From: Mimachlamys varia
Lineage: Eukaryota > Mollusca > Bivalvia > Pectinida > Pectinidae
NCBI GenBank assembly: GCA_947623455.1
Contig: OX392534.1
Location: 9,868,001-9,932,000 of the forward strand
Direction: 5' to 3'
Length of the DNA stretch: 64,000 nucleotides
Under the pieces are notes generated by a model, which was given only the letters and a program-made list of their open reading frames with translations, did not search any database and had not been told where the DNA came from. Both the position numbers and the translations under genes were made by a program. Below, piece after piece: positions 29,721 to 42,347 of the stretch (position 1 is the first letter of the stretch; each line of letters begins with the position of its first letter).

Positions 29721-32700
29721 TGTTTCGGAGTTGCTCGACAAGTCGTGCTCCACACTAACAGATGGGTGGTTACTCGAGTAGCTTGGTGGTGCTGATGCAA
29801 CATTTCCATTTCCGGTTCCGCTTGTTCCCGGGAAAGGCCAGACGGAGTGGACATGTCCCGGTCTAAAGAGTGGTTCCGATCCGGAGGCATACGGTGTGTC
29901 GTCGGAGTATTTCGGCGGTTCTGGTGTGTAGGGAGGAAGGCTGGAAGCATTGTGAAGGAACAATCTGGATTCTCCCGGGGGTACAACCACTAGAATGTTC
30001 AACATATATAGTTTTAGTAAGCGAGGAGCAAACTAATAACTAACAAATATCAGATGAGATTACCTTTAAAAAACAATAAGCATGTCGAAGGAATTATTTT
30101 TTTATACAACTTATCCTAAAATGGCCCGTCTCTAGAATAGTATACAGATATTAAACTATATTTTTTAATCTTAAAATTTTGACCAACTGGATGTTTGATT
30201 CTAAAATTAGATGAAGATAAACAAGTAGTAAAATGTACTATTGATTTACAGCTAGCCAGTCAAAGCACATCAATGCCTCCCCGGTAAGATACGACCAGCT
30301 TCCTAGCGATACTGCCAGGGAGAAATTATCTTTAATATAATGTGTAGAGCATCAGAAGGACGGACCAGGTGTCACGTTTTAGAAATCTAGATCAGAGGTA
30401 TTAAACTTTAATGCGAAGTTTTCATATGCAACTGTATAGGTATGACCATGAAACTATAGGCCTAAGACATGCATGTATACATATAAATATGTTGTATAGC
30501 TCTTGCAAATTTATTTAGTTTCTATGATACTTCTTGTTTGTACACATCGAACCAATTCATGATATATATTCTGGATGGCTGAGTTTTTCGTTCTGTGTTT
30601 ATTAAAACGGTATGCATAAATCAAGTTTACATATTTCATGAAAAGTGGTAAAATTGCATGTTTCTAATCAATGTTTAGAAGTTTATCTAAGTAAAGTTCA
30701 CAAGTTCTTTTCATTGAAACCTAAAACTCAGCCTTTCCTCTGTCTGTGTAGCATGCATGTACCCAGGTAACGAATAAGTGTATAAAACTTTGAAATATAT
30801 GTATATGAATCGAATATATTACTCATGTACCTACCAAACCCTCCCATAGATATACGATGGAAATAATACCCATCGAGTTAGTTCTCCTTATCACCTTACT
30901 CTTCCGTTGTCCTACAACCTTACTTTCCGTACACTATTACCTCCCTTTCCCTACTACCCACGTGAACAAGCACACTGTATCCTATTTTAGTTTTTACCAC
31001 ATTTTTGATCTTATCGACGGCATCAAATTATACCCTATCCAGATACGAATATTTAGGTCCCTTCTATGGTTAACCTCCGTAACTTGAATGCCTATATGTC
31101 CTAATCTTTACTGTATCCGGATAGGTACTTTTTACAACCGCGACTATCATAGATCATGTAATTATACATACATGACCGGGTCTGTACTTGTCGATATTTT
31201 ATTTGTATTAATTGTATTATATGCTTTACATATATTACACAACATGTCACAAATATTTTTTAAACTTAGACATGACTTTGATACCCGATTTCGGCATATA
31301 CCCTACAAAGTGAAGAGCGTCACTTCTCTTTTCAATACCATGTGTATTTCTTTAATAATCCTTCAATTATTGCTCCTTCTCTCTGGAGACATCGAAAGTA
31401 ATCCTGGGCCTAGTGAGTCCGATTTATCATCACTCTCCTCATGTTCCTCTAATTTTACAATGTTGTTTGACGAAGCTAAGTATACTTTTGTCCACTTGAA
31501 CGTACAAAGTATAAAGCAAAAATGTGACATCCTCTTCAGCGAACTCTACAAGATAAATATCCTATCCTTTACCGAAACATGGCTTAGTCCTGATGAGGTA
31601 ACTTCCGTTTCTGACTTCCCAGGTTTTTCTCCCCCTTATTGTTCCAGTAGACCACATAGACAAGGAGGAGGAGTGTCAGTATATATCAGTAACAATGTAA
31701 CATCCAAGCGTCGATCAGACCTTGAATTAACTTCAGTCGAGTGCGTGTGGGTGCAACTTAACATATCAGGGAAAATAATTCTATATGGGACATTCTATAG
31801 ACCCCCTGATGAACCCGTTTCTTCCTGGGACCATATTGCGCATTCTATTGACCTTGCTTTTAACACTGGAATACCTAATATTATTATAACCGGCGACTTC
31901 AATGCAAACCTATTAAACAATAACAACCACTCTCTTCACCTTCGCAATCTACTTACCACTTACGATTTTCATCAGAGTGTTGACAGTCCTACTTACTTCA
32001 CCGAATCTTCTTCTTCCCTTCTAGATATAGTCTGTGCTAGTGACCCGTCCTTAATTAACTTCTGTCATGTCGGTGAAAGCTTCCTAGACCAGCCAATCAG
32101 ATATCACTGTCCTGTCTATGGTACCCTCAATATACCCAAACCAACCCAATCATCTTTCAAACGTAATATCTGGCTTTATGCCCTTGGTGACTACGACGAC
32201 TACAGAGACAAACTTTCTAAAATTGACTGGGACAGTACTCTCGACATTAGTGACATTGTCAAAAGTACCGATTTATTCACTGAAATTATACTTAAGACTG
32301 CAAGAGAATGTATACCTCATAAGACTATAACTGTAAGAAGTAACGCTCCTATATGGCTAAACAACACTATTAGGAAATTGATTCGTAAAAGAAAATATTT
32401 TAATCGGAAAGCAAAGAAATCTGGGAAAATAGACGATTGGGCCAAATTTAGAAAATTCAGAAATCTTTGTATCAATGCCATTCGTAATTGTAAGCGAGAT
32501 CATTTTAAAAAACTTTGTGATAAATTGAACCATAGCAATAATACTAGTGCTAAGAAATGGTGGAAAATAATAAATAGTTTTATGTCTAATTCCAAAAGAA
32601 AAAGCGACATTCCTCCTATTTCTGACAATACCTACATTCTACATGACGACCTGGACAAAGCAAACGCTTTCAATACCTTTTTCTCTTCACAATCTTCTAT

Positions 32701-35700
32701 TGATGACACTAATATTGATCTCCCTTTACTAAATCAGTTCCATACACATATCCTTTCTGATATTGTAATATCTCGCCAAGACAATCTTGATGCCATACAT
32801 TCCCTCGACACGAAGAAAGCCTCTGGTCCCGACCTTGTTAGTCCACGTTTGATCAAGGAAGCTGCCGGTATTTTAAGTTATCCATTACAAATATTATTTA
32901 ATCTTTCACTCTCCGTATGTACATTTCCATCGTCTTGGAAAATTGCTAATGTTACACCAGTATACAAAAAAGATGACCCGTCTAATTTAAGTAATTATCG
33001 ACCTATATCACTACTATCAATTGTTGGGAAACTAATGGAACGTTGTGTATACAAACATGTTTACAACTATCTCGTTGACAAGTCCTTATTAAACCCTGTC
33101 AGTCTGGTTTCAGATCCGGTGACTCCACTCTAAATCAACTTATATCTATCTCTAATGATATATTCTCCGCTTTGGATAAAGGTAAAGAAGTCAGAATGGT
33201 ATTTTGCGATATAAGTAAGGCGTTTGACCGGGTTTGGCATCGCGGCCTTCTTTCTAAACTCAGATCGTTCGGTATCACAGGAAATCTTTTAACTTGGTTC
33301 ACAGATTACTTACAAAATCGCTGTCAACGTGTTGTAATAAATGGTAAACAGTCTTATTTAGCATATATCACAGCCGGAGTTCCGCAAGGATCAATTTTAG
33401 GGCCATTACTATTTTTAATCTTCATAAATGATATTGTTCAAGACATCCATTGAAGTATAAAATTATTCGCTGACGATACGTCTCTATATGTCGAAGTGGA
33501 GTCGCCGAATCTGACCGCAAACCTGTTAAATAATGATCTAACCAAAATTCATGAGTGGTCTCAATCATGGCTTGTCAATTTTAATCCTAACAAAACTGTA
33601 TCAATGACTGTAAGTAAGAAACTTGACAAACCTATCCACCCATCCTTGATTATGAATAACACCCCCCTAACTGAAGTAACGTCCCACAAACACCTCGGTA
33701 TTACCCTATCTGCTAACGAGAGTTGGACTGACCATATTCAATATATCACAAATAAAGCCTCTAAAAAACTCAGTCTACTTAGAAATCTCAAATTTAGTAT
33801 TGACAGGAAGTCCCTTCAAACTATTTACTTTACTTTCATAAGACCCTTATTAGAATATGGTGACATTGTATGGGACAACATAACACTAGGCCAAAGCCAG
33901 ATCCTCGAATATATACAACTTGAAGCTGCTAGAATTGTTACTGGGGCAACCAAACTCACAAGCCACGCTAGACTTTATGTAGAAATCGGTTGGGACCCCC
34001 TTAGTGCTCGTAGGAGAAATCATAAAATTATTAAATTCCACAGAGTTGTTCATGGTCAGTGCCCTCCTTATCTAAATAACCTTCTACCTGCTCGCCATTC
34101 TAATATTCATACTCACTACACAAGGAAAGCTAACAATTTCTGTCAAATTAACTGTCGGACAAAACACTATAAAGATTCTTTCTTTCCCTCTTCTATTGAT
34201 TTATGGAACTCACTCCCTGAAAACATAAAATCCAATCCGTCAATAACTAACCTCAAACAATTTCTAAACGCCAACACTCTTTCTACTCGCTCCGTCCCTC
34301 AACACTATTACTACTGTAGAAGCAGACACGGCCAAATCCATCATGCACGACTGAGAATGAACTGCAGCTCATTGAATACTCATCTATTCACTCGTAACTT
34401 AGTTGATAGTCCTATGTGTTCGTGTAATATGTCTACTGAAACAACTGAACATTTCCTCCTCCAGTGTGCTAATTACCAGCAGCTTAGACTTCAATGTTTT
34501 AGTCGCCTTCCTCTCAATTATAACGTTAACCTTTTACTCCATGGTAGTTCAGAATTCCCTGTTCAGTTCAACGAAGTTATTTTTGATTGTGTTCAAAACT
34601 TCATCAGTCAGTCTAAACGTTTCTAAAATATCATTACCTTCATGCCAGAAATCCTTTTATTGTTTTATCGTTTTGTTATTTGTTTACTGTATGGTTGCTT
34701 ACAGTAAAAATTACAAGGAACAGATGTACAGTCCCAATACTTAAATCAAATACTGTACAATTAGTGCTTGTTCGACAAATTGCATTTCTGCAGCTTTGAT
34801 GCCCACTCCGATGCCACCCAGTGATCCCCATTCCGAACCCTGCACCCTTTCTCTTTCTTTCCCCTGCACTTGTTATATAGATATATATATCATATTTATG
34901 ACACATGTATCATAATTTTGTCAATACCAGTCCATAGCTCATATCAATATTAGGAGACGGATTAACATAAGTACTGTGTACTTGTTTCTGTATCCTTACG
35001 TTTATATTATGTATGTATACTATTGCTATAACCATAATAAAATAAAGTTTAAACTAAACTTTAATGCAAAATACAGAAAATATTCTAATTATGGTTTCAT
35101 TTTGGTACCTATATTTGAACATTGGTGCTATGCAAGAGAATGTCTATCATTTCCCATGTTTGTCAACTTTCTGAGCATCCACACAAAGACATAGATATTG
35201 GTTAGATGTAAGTGTTAATGTAATTATTTATCATAGAATTTATCAAGTAGAGGTTACTATTTTTCCCAATGCCTCTGTGATCTAAACCAGGGCGATGGTG
35301 ATTAAGAAATTAAGTTAAAAATCTGTCAATAAAGCTCTTTCAATTTTACATATCAGGTTGAAATATACATCACTATTTTGACTCATAATTCAAAACATAA
35401 ATATATTTGTGACTCGATGAAGTTAAAAAGAGGATATCAAGCTATTGTTTACCCTGCCTTTTAACTAAAACCGAAAAATGGCCACTGACATTAAATATAC
35501 GTTATTGCTATGTAACAAACGTCAACTTGCAATCGTTTTTTCACACGTTCGTATAAAAGCTAAATCGGAAAAAATGTATAGTATGTATAATAAAACAAAA
35601 CATTCGGAAAACTTGTAGCTGAAGAAATCTAAGAAGCAATTTCATTTCCACTGACATCTACTTGTTCTTTGGTCTGTTTTATTGTTTTACTTACTACATA

Positions 35701-38403
35701 GCTGTACATTAGAATGTATACTATTTTTCTAAAACATTTAAATTCTCTTACCGTAAGTGATAGACGATGCCCGACTGTCCCGGGCGTCGGGCGGTCTATC
35801 CCCGGGGAAATATTGTACCTCTGAACTGTTGACAGGCTGTACTGATGTCGTCCTCTGTTTCTTCTTCGCCTTGCAGCAGAGGATGATGAGGATAGCGACG
35901 ACGAGGATGGTTAAGGCTGCAGCCACCACCATCAACACCAACACGGTAGGACTGAATCATACAAAGTACATCGCATGTGTAGCATACAATTGCCATATAG
36001 AATGAGGACGTTCATCCATGATCAATAAATTAAAGAATACCGAAGCGTTAACAAAATCATAATCTGAACTCAAATCGATTAAAGGCCCAATATACGTAAC
36101 TTTCGGCAAAACTTGAAGCGAAAATCAAGCTTAATAACTTTTTATATTTATAGATTTAGTTAAGATTAACTGATATCAGCAATATTTAAGATGAATTCTT
36201 GCGCGGTTACCGGTACAGCAGCAGTTGAAACACGCTATTTGTAAACACACGTCAATTTCGAACCGTCTTATACCTTCGGTTTGTTGTTGAAGTGGGCCCC
36301 ACCTGAATTGTTTTCAATTCTTCGGATTTTTTTGTCAAGAGTTTCTTGTTAGTTACCGCTCAGGTTTATTTCGTTTTAGGCTTATTTTTGGATGATTATC
36401 AACTGGATTTTTTTTTTTAGAATTTTTCAGAATCACGAAAATTTCCCTGAAGTTACGTATATTGGGCCTTTAAACCAGGGGCAAAATATGAACAATGGAA
36501 AGACTTACATGGAGACCTTTGTAAAAATACAAGAGAATAAGACCAGGTGTCCCGGAAGTGTAAACGTCTTTTGCTTCATCGACGACACCCGCCATGTAAA
36601 TCTTTGTCACATCCAAGTAAACATCCAGTTCTCAAAATGAGAACCGATTACCATTGTCAATCACAACAATTAAACACACTAATGAGCATACTCAAAAACG
36701 TCCATCCTCATCTCATTTAAAGATACAGAATATTTCTCAATGTAGTGTAGAGCTCCCATACTAATGATTCAGTATTACGACTTGATCGTTTGTTGTTCCG
36801 ACCCATTAACAATGCCAGTCATTGAGTTCTTCATCATACTGTTAAGCTGCACGTGGATGACCGTAGTTTGGGATGACCCTACTTGACTTAGAAGACTAAG
36901 TGACCTCAGTTACACTTATATAACATACTTAAACATTTTTGTTGTTATTTCCCTGGCTACGTGTGCCTTTGTTCTACTTACTTGAAGGAACAGCATTGTT
37001 GGTTGTCGAACGACCCACAGCAGTCATTGTCACAGAATTCCACGCCGTTCCCGGTAAGGCAGTATTCCTGTCCCCTCACCACTGATAACAAAGACATCAC
37101 AGCAAGTGATATGTATATCCCACAGGAGGCATCTTCTAAACAGCGAGACATTTCGGTACCAAATACTTTTATCGTCTTTATTCAGAAAATTGGTTTCAAA
37201 ACAGGATTTAAATTAGACGATAAGTTTTTGTACACCAAAGTAACTTTCCAAGTTAATATAGAATATATACCTATATATCGCAGAATCATCTAGTTGCAAT
37301 TGAGTGTTCAAGCATAAGGCATAAGCGTTTCCTGGACTAAAAGGAAAAATAGCGCTACTCATTACTTTGCTGATTTTGAGACCTACTAGGATATAAAACG
37401 GGCATACAGTGTATATTGTGAAAGATAAATCTGACAAAACACTTCCCTAAAACTCGTACCCTAATACGTAGCTCCAAAACAGGAAACTAAACAATCTAAA
37501 CAGGATTATATCGTTATTTTAAAGGCCCAATATACATGTACGTAACTTTCGGCAAAACTTGAAGAGAAAATCAAGCCTAATAACTTATTATATTTATAGA
37601 TTTAGTTAAGAGTAACTGATATCAGCAATATTCAAGATGAATTCTTACGCGGTTACCGGCACAGCAGCAGTTGAAACTCGGTATTTGTAAACACGCGTCC
37701 ATTTTGAACTGTCATCTAGCCTCGGCTTGTTGTTGAAGTGGGCCCCACCTGAATTATTTTGAATTCTTTGGATTTTTTTGTCAAGAGTTTTTTGTTAGTT
37801 ACCGCTCAGGTTTACTTCGTTTTAGGCTTTTTTTGCATGGTTATCGGCTGGATTTTTTTAACAATTTTTCAGAATCACGAAACATTTCCTGAAGTTACGT
37901 ATATTGGGCCTTTAAAAATTGATCGAGTTATGTATGCTTATTTATTGCCTTAAACCCCACCGAATTTCTGTATAATCTAAACTCAGAATAATATACAAAG
38001 CCATGCGTGTCATGCATACATTACTGTTTTGTAATTTAAACATAAATAAGAACGTGTTTGAAGATTTCACAACTATATTTAACTATTAGAGGTAATTTTA
38101 TATAAAAACGCTGTATACTTATAAGCCTTTATGCTATTTATTCTGTCGCTAATCTAAACGGCAGGTTACAAAACGTATATTTTAATAATAACACATTCCT
38201 TCCTGCCGTATCTGTCCATTTGTACACTGTGTTACCTCGTCACTGTAGACATAATATAAAAAATTATTGATTGGAACATACCTTAAATATGTTTAATCGA
38301 TTATTAATCAAGCTTATTACTTTTATAGCAATGCATTTATAAAAAAATGCTTACCTGAAAACAGGAGGGGAGCAGGTAAAATAACCAGGAGGCAGGGGAA
38401 CAT
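29694..38403 (-). CDS. Single-pass membrane protein, WBP1/VOPP1/Shisa-like (4 exons)
   Basis: Minus-strand exons 38355-38403, 36982-37081, 35752-35951 and 29694-29989, all GT/AG and frame-compatible, give 214 residues. Seen in order: a signal peptide (MFPCLLVILPAPLLF); a short Cys-rich ectodomain (residues about 22-48: EYCLTGNGVEFC, then DNDCCGSFDNQQCC); a transmembrane helix (about 51-73, LVLMVVAAALTILVVAILII); a basic stop-transfer (KAKKKQR); and a Pro/Ser-rich cytoplasmic tail with LPPYTPEPPKY (a PPxY-type WW-domain ligand) and APPSYS. The Cys spacing with CCG and CC pairs followed by a helix and PY motifs fits the WBP1/VOPP1/Shisa type of adaptor or trafficking protein; the exact family is uncertain. 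Intron 3 (about 5.8 kb) contains a LINE in the opposite orientation; intron 1 and 2 regions contain two MITEs. The last residues (TPVKVESHM) and the stop are encoded by minisatellite sequence. Confidence 0.72.
30857..35056 (+). mobile_element. Non-LTR retrotransposon (LINE) with 2A motif, nearly complete
   Basis: The main frame is 31088-33133 (681 residues). It carries a hydrophobic stretch and LSGDIESNPGP, a 2A motif, at residues 98-108; an AP-type endonuclease (VHLNVQSIKQKCDIL, SFTETWL, YGTFYRPP, IIITGDFNANL, LLDIVCASDP); a basic linker; and the start of the reverse transcriptase (KKASGPDLVSPRLIKEA, SWKIANVTPVYKKDD, NYRPISLL). A frameshift near 33098 moves the frame, and RT continues in 33172-33453 (CDISKAFDRVWH, GVPQGSILGPLLF). 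A TGA at 33451-33453 interrupts it. LFADDTSLYVE and the rest follow to 34626 (376-residue frame), ending with a Cys-rich CSCNMSTETTEHFLLQC motif. Both breaks are single lesions, so insertion is fairly recent. The 5' and 3' limits are estimates (AATAAA-rich tail near 35040). CR1/L2-like clades are candidates. Confidence 0.88.
36083..36469. mobile_element. TTAA-flanked MITE, copy 2 (387 bp)
   Basis: TTAA at 36079-36082 and 36470-36473. Inverted termini AGGCCCAATATACGTAACTT and AAGTTACGTATATTGGGCCT are perfect over 20 bp. In intron 2 of the membrane protein gene. Confidence 0.88.
36478..36735 (-). pseudogene. RT element 3' fragment
   Basis: The minus strand reads out SLNEMRMDVFEYAH (the end of the RT protein) and then a conserved 3' segment including GACACCTGGTCTTATTCTCT and TCCATGTAAGTCTTTCC. 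The same 3' segment recurs at about 41662, 41878, 50163, 51335, 56625 and 60240, so it is the tail of the dispersed RT element. Confidence 0.6.
37523..37911. mobile_element. TTAA-flanked MITE, copy 3 (389 bp)
   Basis: TTAA at 37519-37522 and 37912-37915, with the same termini and interior as copy 2 and about 1.4 kb from it in the same orientation. It lies in intron 1 of the membrane protein gene. Confidence 0.88.
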
Positions 38404-38482
38404 CGTCCACTTGTTTTCTTACCCCTTTTCATATAGATATTAACCGGGATTAAGGCATGCAGGAATGCCTGTCGGGCGTGTG

Positions 38483-38490
38483 TGACGTCA
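38483..38490. promoter_or_regulatory. CRE palindrome upstream of the membrane protein gene
   Basis: Full palindromic TGACGTCA 80 bp upstream of the minus-strand ATG at 38403, in a locally GC-richer stretch. A match to the CREB/ATF consensus; function is inferred. No clear TATA box seen. Confidence 0.35.
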
Positions 38491-38792
38491 CCATTGCCCC
38501 GTTACGTCGTCAGGTAGACCCGGTATGTAGCCTGTCAGAGCGCGTTTGATACAGACCCACTAAGTTATGTTTTTATAACACAGCACTGACTAACGCCCGG
38601 TGATCTATACCTGGACATTGATTCGTCATCCATGACTGAATGTCCACTGATACGTCATCCTTGACTAAGCCTCCACTGATGAGGGGTCATTGAATGTCCA
38701 CTTCTCCAGCCTATCCATCATCAAACTGGAGTCACGGTAGTTTTATATAAAAACTAACTTGTACAACCAACGACTGATTGTAAGGTACCGGA

Positions 38793-40403
38793 CAGGGGCG
38801 TAGCTGGGGGTATTTTGATGTGCAAGCCCTGCGACGTTTACATTTTGGGGAGGGGGCCTTCTGGGGAAAAATCACATTCGGTCTTCAAATTGTGCCAGTG
38901 TTTTGGACTTGTTTGAATAATCATTGTCTGGCCTATCATTGTACAAATCATAAATTCCGAAATGGAATACAGGATGTTTTACTTCCATGATGTACATTGT
39001 ATGGAAACAAAATCATTATCCATACCTTTCTTAGGTCATTTACTCGTAAGTAAGTAATAACAGAGCCATACAAGAGATCCCAGAGGAATCTTGGCGGCCA
39101 CCATTGATGTTTTTTCATTAATTCTTAAAAAAATTTGTCTATTTGTTTTTTTTTTTCATTTATGTATTTAAACCACGGACTTAGATAGCAAATCTAAGTC
39201 CGTGTTTAAACTTCGTTCTTTGAATATTTCTTGAAAATTAATAACAGATGTAAGAATGGTTCTTGTCAGGAGTTTTGTTTTTTCTGATCAAATCCGAATT
39301 CCAAATATTTCAGAAAGGTCCATCTTGTATTTCTAAAAAAAATTAACCATAATGTACATCCATAGTCAACATAGAAGATGGCCGTCAGGCGGCCGTATTA
39401 TTCCCCTTGAGCAGTCTAAAATTTAGACCATGCACAACTAGGGACCAAACAGAATTGTTTTATGAATCACCTCCAAAAACTGAAAAACGCACAACTATAA
39501 ATGCAAAATCCAAGATGGCTTTCTGTCGGCCATATTGTATGTCAGACCAAAGAATGTACAGTGCACAGCAAGGCACTAATTGGAACCTACATATAGAATT
39601 TGAGTAAGATCCATTGAGTACTACTCAAGAAATAGTGATGACAAACTTTCATGTCAAAATCCAAAATGGCCGCCTTTCAGCTTTTGCCCGATCAGTCCCA
39701 AAATCAAAAGGGCACAGCTAGGGACCAATGGAAACCTACATATGCAATTTGAGAAAGATCCATGCAGTACTTCTCAAGAAATAATGATGACAAAAATTGT
39801 TTAAGGATGGACGGACGACGGACCGTCCATGGACGCAGGGCGATGTGAATAGCCCACCATCATCATGATGGTGGGTTAATAAAACCATCTTAATATACAT
39901 ACGTCTCTGTTAGTTAGTATATGTTCATATGCGATTAATACAACTTAGGGTGTAAGAACGCATGCTTGTTTTCTTAAGCATAGTTTTGGACAATTCCATG
40001 CAAAAGACCTAGTTTCGCGAACGTTCCTCAACGAAAGGAAATTCCTGAACTTAAAACTTTCCATAGAAATGCATTAGAGAAGTAACGGGAAAATCGAAGT
40101 CAAATGAATTCTCCTTTCATTTTGTAATGTTTTCCTATGGAGATGTGGCCATTTTTTATATTAAATCTAATAAAGATTTACTAAAACCTAATATGACATG
40201 ATTATACAAAAAAGGTCGGTCTAAGTATTTATGACTAACAAACTTCCTGCAGCCTAGTCTGTAAATCTGACGATTCGACAAAAAAAAAAGAGTTACAATA
40301 TCAGTCGAGTTTAAAAAATAAAATTTCTCGACTTTAATACACATACTTTGGAAAATGATGTGCAAGCACGGGCTTATGTGCTTACATGGCAGCTACGCCC
40401 CTG
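38793..40403. mobile_element. 1,611-bp element with CAGGGGCGTAGCTG termini
   Basis: Terminal inverted repeats CAGGGGCGTAGCTG and CAGCTACGCCCCTG are flanked by a 5-bp direct repeat CCGGA (38788-38792, 40404-40408). No transposase frame. The interior contains tracts such as CAAGATGG and AAAATGGCCGCC and two hairpins. It is a non-autonomous DNA transposon, possibly with another repeat nested inside (about 39050-39890). The termini resemble hAT-like ends, but hAT makes 8-bp duplications, so the superfamily is open. Confidence 0.7.
39175..39203. repeat. Perfect 12-bp-stem hairpin
   Basis: ACGGACTTAGAT and ATCTAAGTCCGT around a 5-nt loop, extended by TTTAAAC/GTTTAAA with one bulge. A second palindrome, CCCACCATCATCATGATGGT plus GGG, is at 39853-39875. 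Both lie inside the 1.6-kb element and may mark the ends of a nested repeat. Confidence 0.7.
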
Positions 40404-40408
40404 CCGGA

Positions 40409-41040
40409 TATTGTTTTAAAAAATAATTTCCATGAGATATTTCCAACTACTTTTTAAGTTAAAAAGCTTCATATTAAATTATATAAAGTCAAGGTCATAT
40501 AAGGTGCTATATAAAAAAAAAACGTGGTATTATTTTCATCAATCCTGAAAAACATTGTGAAAATAGGACAGAAATGCAAAAATAGTTGTGAATTTCATAT
40601 ATTTCTGAAAATATAGGTTTGGTATATGTTATTACGGTCCTTAAGCCTGACCAGGATAGCAACTCAATTAAAATGATAACATGTATGTATCATCATCGTG
40701 GCTTTCTGGACTCTCGGTGTGGTTCTTTTCCGTTTTAGCTTCAACTTTTATTGATATTTTCTTTCCTTGCGGTTTTGTAAATAGTACCATCCGGTTAGAA
40801 ACGTTAAAATCGTACGCACGTTTGTAATATCAGATATGTAACAATATTTACCCCTGTGGCAATGCGGTGTATTCATACTAATAAAGGTGCAAACAGGCAC
40901 TAACTGATGCTCAGAAATGAACAGTTCTGTCTGAATTTTATTTTTAATGTTTTATTTTCGATCTCTAATAGTTTCAAGAGAAACAAAACAGGAATTATTA
41001 TTCCTTATTATTCATCTGACCATGAATGAACAAAGTACTT
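40409..41040. other. Intergenic, no recognised feature
   Basis: AT-rich, with no credible ORF or repeat. Confidence 0.4.
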
Positions 41041-41067
41041 AAGTTAATAAAATCAATGATGTCTGTC

Positions 41068-41096
41068 TATAAATAGATATTGTGCCGTAGTCAGTA
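41068..41096 (+). promoter_or_regulatory. Core promoter of the actin exon-1 relic
   Basis: TATAAATAG (41068-41076) followed about 15 bp later by an initiator-like TCAGTAT, in a block (GTCTATAAATAGAT then CGTAGTCAGTATA-like sequence) shared with the promoter of gene F at 44362-44390. The following leader (AAACCAGTCTTTAAA, AGCCAATCAATTTTAGTAC) also matches that of F. Confidence 0.55.
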
Positions 41097-41299
41097 TATG
41101 TGTACTAGTATATGACCTGTTCAGGTCGTGTATGTTGTATTATTTCCCTTATATGAAACCAGTCTTTAAATATACTTAGATATTGGCATAGAAGCTTAGC
41201 CAATCAATTTTAGTACAGTGCGTTCAGTGTTTCGCAAAAGAACTTGTTAAATGTAGCCAAACCTAAGACACAAGGAACAGTACATACTCGCTGACAGAC

Positions 41300-41662
41300 A
41301 CCAACAGAACACGGACAGAACACGGACAGAACACGGACAGAGCACCAACAGAACACCGACAGAACACGGACAGAACACGGACAGAACACCGACAGAACAC
41401 CGACAGAAAACCGACAGAACACGGACAGAACACGGATAGAACACGGACAGAACACGGACAGAACACGGAGAGAACACGGACAGAACACGGACAGAACACG
41501 GACAGAACACCAACAGAACACCGACAGAACACCGTCAGAACACCGACAGAACACAAACAGAACACCGACAGAACACGGACAGAACACGGATAGAACACCG
41601 ACAGAACACCGACAGAACACGGATAGAACACCGACAGAACACGGACAGAACACCGACAGAAC
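41300..41662. repeat. 12-bp minisatellite
   Basis: About thirty units of ACGGACAGAACA / CCGACAGAACAC. It gives three open minus-strand frames rich in SVFCPCSVRVL, which are repeat artefacts. It sits downstream of the relic promoter, in the position where F has its 33-bp satellite. Confidence 0.9.
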
Positions 41663-42112
41663 TGAAGCAGATGACGCTTACTCTTCCGGAACACCTGGTC
41701 TTATTCTCTTGCACTTTTACGAGGGTCTCCATGTAAATCTTTCCTTTGTTCTTATTATGCCTCTAGTTTAATCGATTTTGAGTTCGGATTATGGTTTTCT
41801 TGACGCTTTGGTAATATCTGATTTTCTTAAATATGGTAATCATTTTGGTGTCTTTGAGAAGCATTCTTTAGCCTTGTTTGATATGAAGATGGACGTTTTT
41901 AAATATGTTCATTAATGTGCCAACTTTTGGTGATTGAGAATGTGCCTCAGTCCTTTTGATGACGTGCTATTTACTTGGATGGGACATAAATTAACATCGC
42001 GGGTGTTGTCGACAAAGAAGAAGACGCTTTCCCTTCCGGAATACTTGGTCTTATTATCTTGTACCTCTTTAAAGATCTCAGTATAAATAATTCCTTTCAC
42101 GTTTTGTCCCTA
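41662..42112 (+). pseudogene. Two RT element 3' fragments
   Basis: 41662-41790 and 41878-42112 each carry the RT element tail (ACGCTTACTCTTCCGGAACA, CTGGTCTTATTCTCTTG, TCTTTCCTTTGTTC). The second starts with ATGAAGATGGACGTTTTTAA, the end of the RT reading frame. Plus orientation. Confidence 0.6.
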
Positions 42113-42347
42113 ATTAAATCCATTTTGTATTATGGTGGTTTTGAGGTTTCTGTATTGTCTGACTATTTAATTCATATTCAGAGTGATAGTGAATTCATTT
42201 TGGCCATAATATTAATGTTATAATGAAAACCAAAACAAACCAAACACAGTTATACTGAAATGGTGTAAAGTTTGTAATAAACAAGGTATTTGAATAACTG
42301 TTTGGTTTCAGATGCATTAATCCTAATTCGAAAACCAAAAAGAAAAA

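Noticed and set aside
29236..29758. Plus-strand ORFs with HFYRCLPTFTGVSPLLQ repeats
   Set aside because: All three frames are open over a 20-bp repeat; the real coding strand at its right edge is the opposite one.
41210..41732. Cys-rich minus-strand ORFs resembling a repeat protein
   Set aside because: Three overlapping frames over a 12-bp minisatellite, a repeat artefact.
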